Assembly (NCBI RefSeq): GCF_000182565.1
Contig: NW_015971538.1
Span: forward strand, 578,713 to 642,712
DNA: 64,000 nt
From: Spizellomyces punctatus DAOM BR117
Lineage: Eukaryota; Chytridiomycota; Chytridiomycetes; Spizellomycetales; Spizellomycetaceae
Reading direction: 5' to 3'
In this document: piece after piece, positions 44,671 through 53,949 of the stretch
How positions within the stretch are numbered: position 1 is the first letter of the stretch
Layout: every line of letters begins with the position of its first letter
Position numbers and translations under genes: made by a program
Notes under the pieces: generated by a model
Database searches by the model: none
What the model was told of the DNA's origin: nothing
The model's input: the letters and a program-made list of their open reading frames with translations, nothing else

Positions 44671-45124
44671 TTGACATGATCTCCTAGGATTCCAGCAGAC
44701 CCCCAAAATTACGACAACTGTATCTCCTGTTCCTGCTCACGCTCTTGCTCGTGGTTGCGTAGGCTCAGATTTCAAGTCACATCCGCTTGAAGTCATTAAA
44801 GAAAATCGTTTGCAACAAAGTGTTCATATATGCCATTTCGCAGATATGTGTTTAATAACATTCTGTAACTCTTTGTAATATACAAAAAAATATATGTAAA
44901 AAACAAATCTTACGGACTGGTAGGTGCATTGGACTTTTTGTGAGCAGGATTTTAATGTTCAACCAAAAAGTCAGTGTTTTAGCCAACCATGTCACTTGCC
45001 AGCTAGCATCTTTTTCTCTGTCAATGTCTTTTCATACATGATTTCTTTGCCATGCTATCTGTCCAGTCCTTTTGAGACGATTTTCCAATCCGATATTGCT
45101 TCCTGTAAGGTATCCGTTTTTCTT
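44671..45124. other. Intergenic region between family member 1 and the direct duplication
   Basis: About 450 bp, AT-rich, with no supportable gene. Oligo-A/T runs near 44880-44910. Confidence 0.45.
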
Positions 45125-45330
45125 GGTTGTTGACTTGGGATGTCCATTTGCATTTTGCAATCCAAATGAAACGGGAAACATCGGGCGCGGCAGCTCCTTC
45201 TTACCGCAAAAGTCCGGTGCCTCGGAAGAGTCTTTTGTACACACCACGTTGTCGCTGCTACCAATTGAATGCAGCCGGGACTCAGGCGCATAAGGTTGGT
45301 TAATTTAGAGCAAAGGTCGACACATCAGTG
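45125..45330 (+). repeat. Direct repeat copy A (~206 bp)
   Basis: Starts GGTTGTTGACTTGGG and ends AGGTCGACACATCAGTG. It has a near-identical block with 45341-45572, including CCAAATGAAACGGGAAACAT and GGTGCCTCGGAAGAGTCTTT. Confidence 0.92.
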
Positions 45331-45340
45331 TATGTCAAAG

Positions 45341-45572
45341 GTTGTTGACTTGGGGGTGTCCATTTTGCATTTGCAATCCAAATGAAACGGGAAACATCGG
45401 GCGCGGCAGCTCCTTCTTACCGCAAAAGTCCGGTGCCTCGGAAGAGTCTTTTGTACACTCCACGCTGTCGCTGCTACCAAATTGACTTACCCAGATTGAG
45501 AGCGTTGGTATCAGCAGCCGGGACTCAGGCTCATAGGGTTGGTTAGTTAGAGCAAAGGTCGACACATCAATG
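45341..45572 (+). repeat. Direct repeat copy B (~232 bp)
   Basis: Second copy of 45125-45330, ten bases downstream. It carries an extra stretch of about 24 bp (CTTACCCAGATTGAGAGCGT and a few more bases) after CTACCAAATTGA, and a few substitutions. No coding frame is conserved between the copies. Confidence 0.92.
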
Positions 45573-45814
45573 ATGACAACGGATCGGCTCCGATATGGCT
45601 GTTGCTTTAGGTCGGCTCCAGAAGTCCGAGCCGGTAGTTAGGCCACTCATCCGTGGCCGAGGATTGGAATTCGCAAGTGTAACTAAAACAGTTGGGATAC
45701 GTTACGGGAAAGCCAAAGATCGGCATTGGAAACCGGCCCAAAAGGAAACGTGTAAAACGAAACGGAAACAGTGTACAAAGGTATTCTAAAACACCCGTTT
45801 GGGTTAACAGGGAA

Positions 45815-46940
45815 TCCATACATGTTTCTGGACCCGATCATGCCAAAGCAGCCCACCATCCTCCGCAATTGCGCAAACCTCCCTAGGATAAGGATAAACA
45901 AAACCCGTTAGAAAGCGTTCAATGCAACAGTACAATATGTGCACATTAACCACCGTCGCTTATGATTTACGTACATCCAACCGTGTGCACACTCCACCAA
46001 CTATGCAGGAAAAAAAGAGTGGTACGACAGCCCTTGACCTAGTGTGCAAAGCAACGTTTTGAATCAATATGTTTACTAGGAATATGATGGAGTCAGTGCA
46101 ATTGCGGAAACGTTAAAAGAAGGGAGGGGATACGATCTTTTCTTTCTTTCCTTTGCATATTACCCAACATTAGAGTACGATTTCGAGCATAAACTGTATC
46201 ACTAAAAGCAACCGATAACGTCATGAACGCTTTTCTAAAGTTTATTGCGGTGATTCTTGCTGTCTTTTCAGGTACGTAAAAGTCAAACTGCACTACTCAA
46301 AAGCGTCCAAGGAAGACAAAAAAAAAATGGAAAAAGCTGTTTAACGGATATTTCTTTTGCATTAGTTGTGAACATGGTATTAGCCCGCCCCGTCCGCCAA
46401 AATGCGGTAGCTTTTGCTGCTGACGACGGGCCCGTACCCTCAAGTTCCCTAAAGGGCAACCGCGGTGCTACTGGAAAGTTGCGTCCTGACGACGGGACCG
46501 TGCCCTCAGATTCCCTAACTCGCAACCGCGGCAGTGGTGGAACGTTGCGTCCTGACGACGGGCTCGTACCCTCAAGTTCCTCAAAGGGCAACCGCCGCGG
46601 TTCTGGACCGTTGCGGCCCGACGACCCACCCTCAGATTCCGTATCGGACTTCCGCGGCCGTTTGCGTCCTGTCCCCGGACCCGCTTGAATAGCGCCTCCG
46701 GGATCTAGCAGAACCTGACGGTTACTCTTCCGCACTCTTGTTGGTCGGTGCGTTCAGAGGGACTGGTTGCAGGTCCTCCTTGGAATGAAGCCATTATAAG
46801 AAAAGTGAGGATGTTGTTACGTATGTATGTGTATAGGCATGATGGCATTTCTTTGTACATAAGTTTGTGATGTGTTTTTGTAAAAAGTTTTAAAAAAAAA
46901 GATGTGTTTAAAAACAACTCTTTACTTTTTCTCGCATTGG
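45815..46940 (+). repeat. Segmental duplication unit 1 (contains secreted-protein gene 2)
   Basis: Begins near ATCCATACATGTTTCTGGA and runs through the promoter, gene and 3' UTR of family member 2. Unit 2 (46945-48440) repeats the same order of landmarks: TTTCTGGA..CGATCA.GCCAAAG, AAACAAAACCCGT, AAAGCGTTCAATGC, ACTAGGAATATGATGGAG, the gene, CCTTGGAATGAAGCCAT, TTGTGATGTGTTTT and TTTACTTTTTCTCGCATTG. Boundaries are approximate. Confidence 0.75.
46223..46688 (+). CDS. Putative secreted RPDDG-repeat protein, family member 2
   Basis: Exon 1 (46223-46271, 49 nt) encodes MNAFLKFIAVILAVFS; a phase-1 GTACGT intron (46272-46365) leads to VVNMVLARPVRQNAV. Together this gives a signal peptide with likely cleavage near LARP. 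The mature part is about 105 residues of a roughly 22-residue repeat: LRPDDGTVPSDSLTRNRG, LRPDDGLVPSSSSKGNRRG, LRPDDPPSDSVSDFRG. It ends RPVPGPA at 46688. Relative to member 3 about 7 nt are missing just before the stop; in the shifted frame downstream sequence still ends TGCRSSLE then stop, matching member 3's TGCRRSLE. No known domain; disordered composition. Confidence 0.68.
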
Positions 46941-46944
46941 GAAC

Positions 46945-48440
46945 CCACTACACACACATTTCTGGAGACGATCACGCCAAAGTCAAAACGCATCCTCCTC
47001 AATTGCAGCAAACGCCTTGACAAAAAAGATAAACAAAACCCGTCACAAAGCGTTCAATGCTACGTGCTTACGTACGCATCCAACGGTGTGCTCACTCTGC
47101 AACGAGTATCAAAGATTTGAATAGCAGCGGGTTTGAACTGGGTGTATTGTGGATGCCATCATTCAACTATTCAATTAGGCCATACATCAAACCTGGTTTA
47201 ACGCACGCACTGCAATGTTTCTGCTATGCTTTGTCCGATCGAATATTCGATACTCGTTGTACAGGTGAATAAGAATCGTACGACGATAAACAAGAATGGT
47301 GCGACAGGCCTTGACCAAGTGGCAGGTAAGAGTTTCAATCAATATGTTTTACTAGGAATATGATGGAGAGTCAGTTGCAAACGCAGAAACGTGTAAAGGC
47401 GGACGATTGTCTTTATCTTTCTTTCTTTTGTGTTATCCTGCGAGATCATCAGAAGGACGACCTTGAACACAAGACCTGTTACAAGAAAGTAACCGATAGT
47501 TTCCGTCATGAAGGTTTATTTAAAGTTTATTGCGGTGATTCTTGTTGGCTTGTCATGTACGTTCAAAGTTCAAAACTTGCAACCCATTTCAAAAAAACGT
47601 CCAAGGAAAGGAAAAAAAAAAAAAAAACGGGCATTAACAAATCTTCCCTTTTTTTTTGACACAGCTCTGAATATGGTATTCGGCCAAAACCGCGGTGGTT
47701 CTGCACAGTTGCGTCCTGACGACGGGCTCATAGCCTTAGATTCCCTAACGCGCAACCGCGGCAGTGGTGGAACGTTGCGTCCTGACGACGGGCTCGTACC
47801 CTCAAGTTCCCCAAAGGGCAACCGCGGCGGTTCTGCACATTTGCGTCCTGTCGACGGACCCGCACCCTCAAACTCCGTATCGGACGACCGCAGCAGTGGG
47901 GTACATGAGCGTCGACACCGCGGCAGTGCTGGATGGTTGCGTCCTGACGACGGGCCCGTACCCTCAGATTCCGTATCGGACTACCGCGACAGTGCGGTAC
48001 ATTTGCGTCCTGACGACGAGCCCGTACACTCAGGTTCCGTATCGGCCTACCGCCGCGGTCTCAAGAGCGGGGGTCGTGGCGGTACTGCACAGTTCCGTCC
48101 TGTCGACGGGCCCGTACCCTCCAGTTCTGCATCGACCTACCGCAGCAGTGGGGTACATTTGCGTCCGGTCGACGGGCCCGAAAATGACTTGAATATCCCC
48201 CCTGCGAATCCAGCAGGCTTGACGGGTACCGTTCCCCGTCTTGTTCGTCGTTGCGTAGGCACTGGTTGCAGACGCTCCTTGGAATGAAGCCATAAGAACA
48301 ATCAAGATGTTTGTACATGTGTGTGTATATAGGCAATTGGCATTCCTTTGTATATATGTTTGTGATGTGTTTTGTACATATTGAAAAAGTTTAAAAAAAA
48401 AAAGTGTTCAAAAACAACGCTTTACTTTTCTCGCATTGCA
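46945..48440 (+). repeat. Segmental duplication unit 2 (contains secreted-protein gene 3)
   Basis: Tandem copy of 45815-46940, longer because the repeat region of gene 3 is expanded and extra sequence lies upstream (47110-47300). It ends at TTTACTTTTCTCGCATTG, immediately before the Tc1-type relic. Confidence 0.75.
47508..48287 (+). CDS. Putative secreted RPDDG-repeat protein, family member 3
   Basis: Exon 1 (47508-47556, 49 nt) encodes MKVYLKFIAVILVGLS; a phase-1 intron (47557-47664) joins SLNMVFGQNRGGSAQ. That intron is 108 nt and stop-free, so retention would also give an open frame. The mature region holds about eight diverged repeats of about 22 residues: LRPDDGLIALDSLTRNRGSG, LRPDDGLVPSSSPKGNRGGS, LRPVDGPAPSNSVSDDRSSG, LRPDDGPVPSDSVSDYRDSA, FRPVDGPVPSSSASTYRSSG. 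Several dibasic sites (ERRHR, YRR, VRR, CRR) fall between units. The C-terminus GTVPRLVRRCVGTGCRRSLE has two Cys. No known domain. Secretion is inferred from the signal peptide only. Confidence 0.72.
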   Translation: MKVYLKFIAVILVGLSCTFKVQNLQPISKKRPRKGKKKKKRALTNLPFFFDTALNMVFGQNRGGSAQLRPDDGLIALDSLTRNRGSGGTLRPDDGLVPSSSPKGNRGGSAHLRPVDGPAPSNSVSDDRSSGVHERRHRGSAGWLRPDDGPVPSDSVSDYRDSAVHLRPDDEPVHSGSVSAYRRGLKSGGRGGTAQFRPVDGPVPSSSASTYRSSGVHLRPVDGPENDLNIPPANPAGLTGTVPRLVRRCVGTGCRRSLE

Positions 48441-48941
48441 TCTTGTCTTGTGGGTTTTTGTTCAATAATTGTCTGGCTTGCGAGGCCGTACACACTCCTA
48501 CCATGGTGTGCAGATAAGCTTTTTCTGGGGTCCACAAGACCCGAAGACCAGCTTTTCGGTAATCCGCCACATAGTTCCGAAGACCGAGACGATGGATAAT
48601 GGCCAGAAGAGTCTGGTAATGGAATATAATTCCATATTTGGACTCTAGCTCATGCTGGACCTCTCGGAAGGGGGCAGAATCGGAGTTCCAGTACCGTATT
48701 CTTGATCATGTTAATCTGTTCCGGTGTGGCGGTACGAAGGCGTTCCGGGGCGTTTGGTACTGGTAACAGTTTCAGTAATCCGGTATCGTGTAATGGTGGC
48801 TTGAACTGTGGCTTGTGGCACAGATTGCTCTCTGGTGCTGTAGCCCTGCTCGTATCCCCCAATGATCTTGCCCCGGATGAAATCTGAGAGTTCAGCGCGA
48901 CGGTGCGGCAGATTTGAAATTTCTTCCATCGTTGCATTCAT
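48440..48941 (-). pseudogene. Truncated Tc1/mariner-type transposase relic
   Basis: From 48941 the minus strand reads MNATMEEISNLPHRRAELSD then FIRGKIIGGYEQGYSTREQS, the first helix-turn-helix of Tc1 transposases, followed by ATITRYRITETVTSTKRPGT (the GRPR-hook-like end). After frame changes, LRTATPEQINMIKNTVLE and then ESKYGIIFHYQTLLAIIHRL, GLRNYVADYRKAGLRVLWTP follow, equivalent to the second helix-turn-helix. The catalytic DDE/D domain is absent; sequence continues directly into the 3' flank of family member 3. No terminal inverted repeats were recognised. Non-functional. Confidence 0.65.
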
Positions 48942-49686
48942 TGTGTGGTTGCATTCTTTTCAACGCGTTTTTAAAGCAATTGCTATGGCAGTACGCTATG
49001 CCATTTAACCTAGTCATGCGCTGCTGTGTTTTTTGCTCTAGATTCTGCGCTGTCTGAGTATTACCACTCCACCACCATTAACCACACATGTCACCCATTT
49101 ATGGCACACTGCAACTGAGATGGAACCACGGGCTTAGCGTGACTGGAAAGACGTGTGCAGTGACTGTGCGCCCTGAATTGAGGTAATGCACTATAACCGA
49201 CATACTAGGGTGACTATTGGTTAACGGTGTAGAAGTGGTAAGCACCTCGACTCGAATTGTATCAGTGTTTTTACATAGCAGTGGGTTGAATTTGATGTAT
49301 TTACATAACGAATATATGTGTACAAGTATTCCACTCCATTTTGCTGCGTGCACCTCACAAAAACCCGAGTGTTCCATGCAGGTTCTTCCATTGCGGGTTG
49401 TTGCGGTTGCTCGCCATTTTATAGCTGTTGCTCTGGCGGGATTACACCTAGTTAACGCCAACGTTGGCTATGTTTACTGCTCTGTCTGACCTGTAAACAC
49501 TTTGATACGAGTAAGTAGTGCGAGGGTTGGTCCATATTTCGCGTAATGTATTCTGCATGGTGGTGCCCATCCTTGTATCGGCCATCCAACTGAGAGAATG
49601 ATAGGTTCCCATTGTAAGTCTTCAATAAAAAATAAACACATGTAGCCAAGATCAAACACCCAACAAAACCCCAAAAACCTCTAATC

Positions 49687-49711
49687 AAAAAAAAAAAAAA
49701 AAAAAAAAAAA
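49687..49711 (+). repeat. A25 homopolymer tract
   Basis: Twenty-five consecutive A on the plus strand, between CTAATC and CTAGACG. The length may vary with sequencing error. Confidence 0.9.
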
Positions 49712-50015
49712 CTAGACGTATATCTAAAACGTAACTTTTTGTTTCGAAGTGTTCTTTAGAAACAATTTACGCATCCAACTTTCCATCCCTATTTTAGAGG
49801 GGTTTCTCTGATACCCGCACATAAATGGAGGGGTTGTTGTGAATAGGGACCCGACCTATTAGAGAACAACCGGTAGATAAACGGAGGGAGTTGTTAGGAA
49901 TATGGGGACCTGACCTATGAGCAGCACCAGTTCCCAATGGCCCATGTTACTCGAGAACCAACCAATACGCGCATCAGCAGTATTGGTAATGCGGGAACAG
50001 AAATGGCCGTGGAAA

Positions 50016-50023
50016 TATAAAAA
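50016..50023 (+). promoter_or_regulatory. TATA box of secreted-protein gene 4
   Basis: TATAAAAA followed by GGTGGG, 108 bp upstream of the ATG at 50131. Confidence 0.6.
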
Positions 50024-50130
50024 GGTGGGCTTTGCTTTTGTTCTTTATTTTCGATATCCTCTAAATAGAGTTGCTCCTCTACGCCCCCATAGATTCACAA
50101 CCTATTGGAAACGTAAACTGATAATTTACC

Positions 50131-51360
50131 ATGAACGCTCTTGTTAAATTCATTGCTGTGCTCCTCGGTGCCTCTACATGTACGTAACAACCCAGGAAGG
50201 AAAAGAAAATAAAAAAGTGGGATATTTGACATTAACAAAACCTTCTCGTTACAGTTCTAACCATGGCATTGGCCGCTGTCATCCAGCCCGAAGCAAACCC
50301 ACTGTCAGGTAAAGTCAATCATATATTCCCCTCTTTTTGTTAACGCTCCCATACTTAAGATTCTTGGATTTCCAGGAGTCAATGCAAAGGCCACGCCCTC
50401 AAGTCCAGGTAAAAAAAAAAAATCGTTATTTAGCTTTGTTTATACGTATCTAACTTACTTGGGAACCGCAACAGCCCCGAAATTCAAGACGCTGGTCATT
50501 GATGGAACGACACATGTATATGATATCTCAACATCCACTCTTGTCTTTGATGCGGTCGCTACGCCTACGGTTACTCCTGCTGCTGCTCTCCAGCCAAAGA
50601 CGGCGGTGGCTCCTCCCAAGCCAAAGGCTCCTCCTGCCCCTGCCCCTGCTCCCAAGGCAAAGGCGGCGGTGTATCCTCCCAAGGCAAAGGCGGCGTTGGC
50701 TGCCCGCGATGATATCCCACAAATCCCTCCAAATCCAGCCCCGACATTCAAGACGGTGGTCGTTGATGGAAAGACATATATACGTCAAGTTTCAAAAACT
50801 CTTGCGCCGACGGTTTCTCCTACCCCTGCTCCCAAGGCAAAGGCAGGAGTGGCTCCCCGCGATGGTCTGCCACAAATCCCAGGTAAAAGTCCTTCCTAGT
50901 ATCCCGGTTCATTACGCCATATCTAACCTACTTGGGAAACCCCAACAGTCCCGAAATTCACAACGTGGGTCTATGATGGAAAGACATATACCCGTCAAAT
51001 TTCAACCACTCTTGCGCCTACGGTGTCTCTAGCTACGTCTACGGTTACTCCTGCTCCTACGGATCAGGTTACGCCGTTGGCTCCCCGCGATGGTCTGCCA
51101 CAAGTCACTCCCAACCCAAAGGTCACCATACCCGTACGTCCAGGTAAGAGATCCTTTTTGTATCTCCCGCTTTGTTAATTATCCCGTATCTGAACTTTGA
51201 TGGGAACCCAACAGCTTCTTCGACTGTGGTCGTTGATGGACAGACACGTGTAATTCTTATTACTCCTGCTCCTGCTCCTCCTCCTAAGGCAAAGGCTTCT
51301 CCTGCCCCTGCTCCCAAGGCAAAGGCGCCGGTGGCCCCCCGCGATGGTCTGCCACAATAA
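50131..51360 (+). CDS. Putative secreted Ala/Pro/Lys-rich protein of duplicated phase-1 exons, family member 4
   Basis: Exon 1 (50131-50179, 49 nt) encodes MNALVKFIAVLLGAST. Exon 2 (50255-50308) completes the signal peptide: FLTMALAAVIQPEANPLS. A mini-exon adds VNAKATPSSP. Two large exons each open with the same motif, APKFKTLVIDGTTHVYDIS and VPKFTTWVYDGKTYTRQIS, followed by APTVSP-like and AP(K)AKA-rich stretches and RDDIPQIP or RDGLPQIP. The next exon reads ASSTVVVDGQTRVILITPAP and ends APRDGLPQ with TAA at 51360. All introns are phase 1, with CCAG|GTAA donors and AACAG acceptors, so modules can be added without frame damage. No known domain. Confidence 0.68.
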
Positions 51361-51550
51361 ACCCTCCGAATGCATAGGCCAACCGCCATACCCGTACGTC
51401 CAGGTAAGAGATCCTTTCCCTTGTAATCTCCCGCTTGTTAATGCGTATCTGAACTTGATGGGAACCACAACAGCCTCTTCGACGGTGATCGTTGATGGAT
51501 CGACACGTGTAGTTTTTATTGAAACTCCTGCTCCTGCTCCAAAGGCATAG
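51361..51550 (+). pseudogene. Orphaned last exon module of family member 4
   Basis: Beyond the TAA, the old exon end CCATACCCGTACGTCCAG|GTAAGAGATCC is still present (about 51386-51410), matching the donor context of the previous exon. After an intron comes another module, ASSTVIVDGSTRVVFIETPA, ending PAPKA then TAG at about 51550. A stop therefore cut this module off. The following sequence resembles the 3' UTR of members 2 and 3 (TGTGTGTATAGGCATGAT), supporting common ancestry. Confidence 0.55.
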
Positions 51551-52074
51551 GTTGTGGGGGCCCAAGTTGGCGGTGTTGCTCATCCGCAGTAAGTTATTGT
51601 AGAAAAAGATTATTTTGCAGGAAAAAGATTGCATATGTGTGTATAGGCATGATAATGTTTTTGTGATTTGTTTGTAAGTATATATGTGAAAATAAGATGT
51701 ATGCACCTTTGACTTTTGTGCTGCGAAATGAGATATGCAAACAATGGCCATATGAAATTGTCTTCTTCCTTATATTTTCATGTTGCCAGATATTTGCTCC
51801 TCTTGTTCTAGCTCTTGGACCCGCTACTGTTTAGCTTTTACTGCACGGCACTCTGAAAGGAACGAGGATGCATTCTAAAACAGCATTTATTTCAGAAAAT
51901 AGTAAAAACATGTACAAATCCACACCAAACCAAATACCCAAAACAACGCATCATTTCTCATCCCTCAATCCTTTTTTGCACACAAGAAAAAAAAATCACA
52001 TATGTCTCTATATAATCGTATCCCCTATTTTTAAAACTTTTTTGGCTCATGCATTTGTTACGAATACACGATTT
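51551..52074. other. Intergenic region
   Basis: About 520 bp: 3' UTR-like sequence of family member 4, then the AT-rich 3' flank of the oxidoreductase gene. No gene is supported. Confidence 0.5.
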
Positions 52075-53304
52075 CTAATTAACCTTTGTCTGAGATTGAA
52101 CATCTTGACCACTACCACCACGTTTACGCAACTGAGCTTCAGCAGCATACCGAATAGCCCACGTCAATTCATACGTCTTGGAAGCATCTTCCCAACTCGA
52201 GAGGATCCCGCCCGTCTTGCCCGTTCCTTCTCCAATATCCTGTTGCTTGCCCAATTTGACAGCATCGACCAGGACGGCCATTTGAGAGAGGTAGGGATCA
52301 TCCTCGGGGAACGTGTACAATTGCTCAGCGTCGTCCAAGGGAGAGCGAACGTAGAGTTTGGGTTCATTGTAAGGATCAACCATGCGGAGGAACCAACCGT
52401 CGGCATGGACTTCGAGTTCGCAATTGTATTTGGTGCCTTGGAGGTTGATGCCGTGGACAATGGTTCCCACGGCGCCCGACGTGTATTTCCAAATGGCGGT
52501 GGTGATGCGAGGCACGCGATCCTGTGGTGGGATGGAGGATTCGTCAATGGGGATGACAGAGAGGTGGCCGGGGGGTTCGTCGTGTTCGACGGAATGGGCT
52601 TGGACCGAGGAAATCTCCACGTCGCCTCCAAAGTAGCGCGACAAGTCACAAAAGTGGGTGCCTTGTTCGACAATGGGAGAACACGAGATGGATTTCATCC
52701 ACCAGTCCTTTTTGGCAATGTGGGCATAGGAACAAGTGTAGCGGGCCATGGTGGACATGACGGTCAGGTTGTTTTCGGCAATCAATTGCTTCATTTTTTG
52801 AACGACTTGGAGGTAGCGCATAAAGTAACCGACCGAGACGAGGTTGCGGGACGCTTCCAAGTGTTTTCCGACGAGCATGACGTCTTGAACGGATGAGCTT
52901 GACATTGGTTTTTCGACAAAGAGCGTCACGTTGGGGATGGCGTTGGCGAGGGCGAGTTCCATGTCCTTGCCGGGGAGCGTGCTCCCGTGAAATGCGGGAG
53001 GGACGCCAATGAGAATCATGTCTGGCTTGTCTGCGGTTCCAGCGGTCATGTCGTGGAGATAGGCGGGGAGCGAGTCGTACTCTTTGGTGTGCTCATAGGA
53101 GGGGCCTGCGGAAGAGAGGCGTTTGAATTCCAAGACTTGCTGACGGCGCGGAGGAGCCGGGTCAATGATTGCAGTGACGACAAGGTTGTTGCCAAGCGTT
53201 TGTTCCAAGCGTGTCGAGTGGTTCCAAGGCCCTTCGACTGTTCCAAAGTTGATTCCCCCTGCACCTACGAATGCCACCTTGAGGGTGCCCACAACCCCAG
53301 GCAT
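52075..53304 (-). CDS. Gfo/Idh/MocA-family NAD(P)-dependent oxidoreductase
   Basis: Sugar or inositol dehydrogenase family. The start at 53304 (MPGVVGTLKVAFVGAGGINF) places the Rossmann dinucleotide loop GAGGI at the N-terminus; the frame extends 41 codons upstream, but that part is Thr/Leu/His-rich and unlikely. VTAIIDPAPPRRQQ is the second strand with its acidic/polar pocket. LFVEKPMSSS matches the family EKP motif, whose Lys is catalytic. Then VGYFMRYLQVVQKMKQLI, and WWMKSISCSPIVEQGTHFCD contains the G-x-H-x-x-D site. About 409 aa, intronless, a normal family length. Substrate not deducible. Confidence 0.9.
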   Translation of the reverse strand: MPGVVGTLKVAFVGAGGINFGTVEGPWNHSTRLEQTLGNNLVVTAIIDPAPPRRQQVLEFKRLSSAGPSYEHTKEYDSLPAYLHDMTAGTADKPDMILIGVPPAFHGSTLPGKDMELALANAIPNVTLFVEKPMSSSSVQDVMLVGKHLEASRNLVSVGYFMRYLQVVQKMKQLIAENNLTVMSTMARYTCSYAHIAKKDWWMKSISCSPIVEQGTHFCDLSRYFGGDVEISSVQAHSVEHDEPPGHLSVIPIDESSIPPQDRVPRITTAIWKYTSGAVGTIVHGINLQGTKYNCELEVHADGWFLRMVDPYNEPKLYVRSPLDDAEQLYTFPEDDPYLSQMAVLVDAVKLGKQQDIGEGTGKTGGILSSWEDASKTYELTWAIRYAAEAQLRKRGGSGQDVQSQTKVN

Positions 53305-53915
53305 GTCTATTGTCGCGAGCGTTGTGAGAATTGTGATTGTTGGGTGGGTGGCGAACAAGAGAGAGCGTGCAAGAGTCCCCGTGAGTCGTGCGTGAGTCGT
53401 GTGCGTGAGTTGTGTGAAATGTCCCAAACGATGAGCTGTTTAAAAGAAGAGTCTGATAATAAAAAAACAAGGAGAACAAGGGAGAATACTGCGCAATAAA
53501 AATAAAAAAAAGAAGCGTCTGTGTGTGGATAAAGACGAGAGAAATGCAACAAAATAAAAATTGTAGATATACTCAACACATGCATGAGATAAAAACTACA
53601 AATATAAGAGTGTTGAATATGAGTGAGATACAAGAGTGTGAGAGTGTGAACATGCGAGTATGAATAGATGTGTGATATGATAAAAGGAAAGAGATATTGT
53701 GACAATTCCCCCATATGTTGAGTGAATGAATGAGAGAGAGAGAATAAGCGTCTAGTTGGCAGAGAGAGTAAAGGGTAGAGAGAGAGAGATGAGACTCTTA
53801 TCAATCAACAGCAAATGCACGAGAGAGAGAGAGAATTCCCAAGTGTGAAATAGAGAGAGAAAAGCAATTTCCCCAATAGCCATTTTGTTTTTCCATTTCT
53901 CATCCATTTGAACGA

Positions 53916-53949
<34 letters not shown>

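Larger units (their letters stand above)
48942..50130. other. Intergenic region with A25 tract and a 56-bp tandem pair
   Basis: About 1.2 kb without a supportable gene. It holds A25 at 49687-49711, with AATAAA-type signals about 60 bp before it (49622-49635). Next to the promoter of member 4 is a tandem pair: 49821-49864 (ATAAATGGAGGGGTTGTTGT...) and 49877-49921 (ATAAACGGAGGGAGTTGTTA...). Confidence 0.5.

Noticed and set aside
48030-48336. Minus-strand frames within the RPDDG-repeat gene
   Set aside because: Produced by the 66-bp repeat in other frames; no signal peptide or start context, and the plus frame has the conserved signal exon.
51868-52896. Long plus-strand frame (342 aa) opposite the oxidoreductase
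   Set aside because: It is the antisense of a clearly conserved Gfo/Idh/MocA enzyme; its composition is only a mirror of that codon usage.
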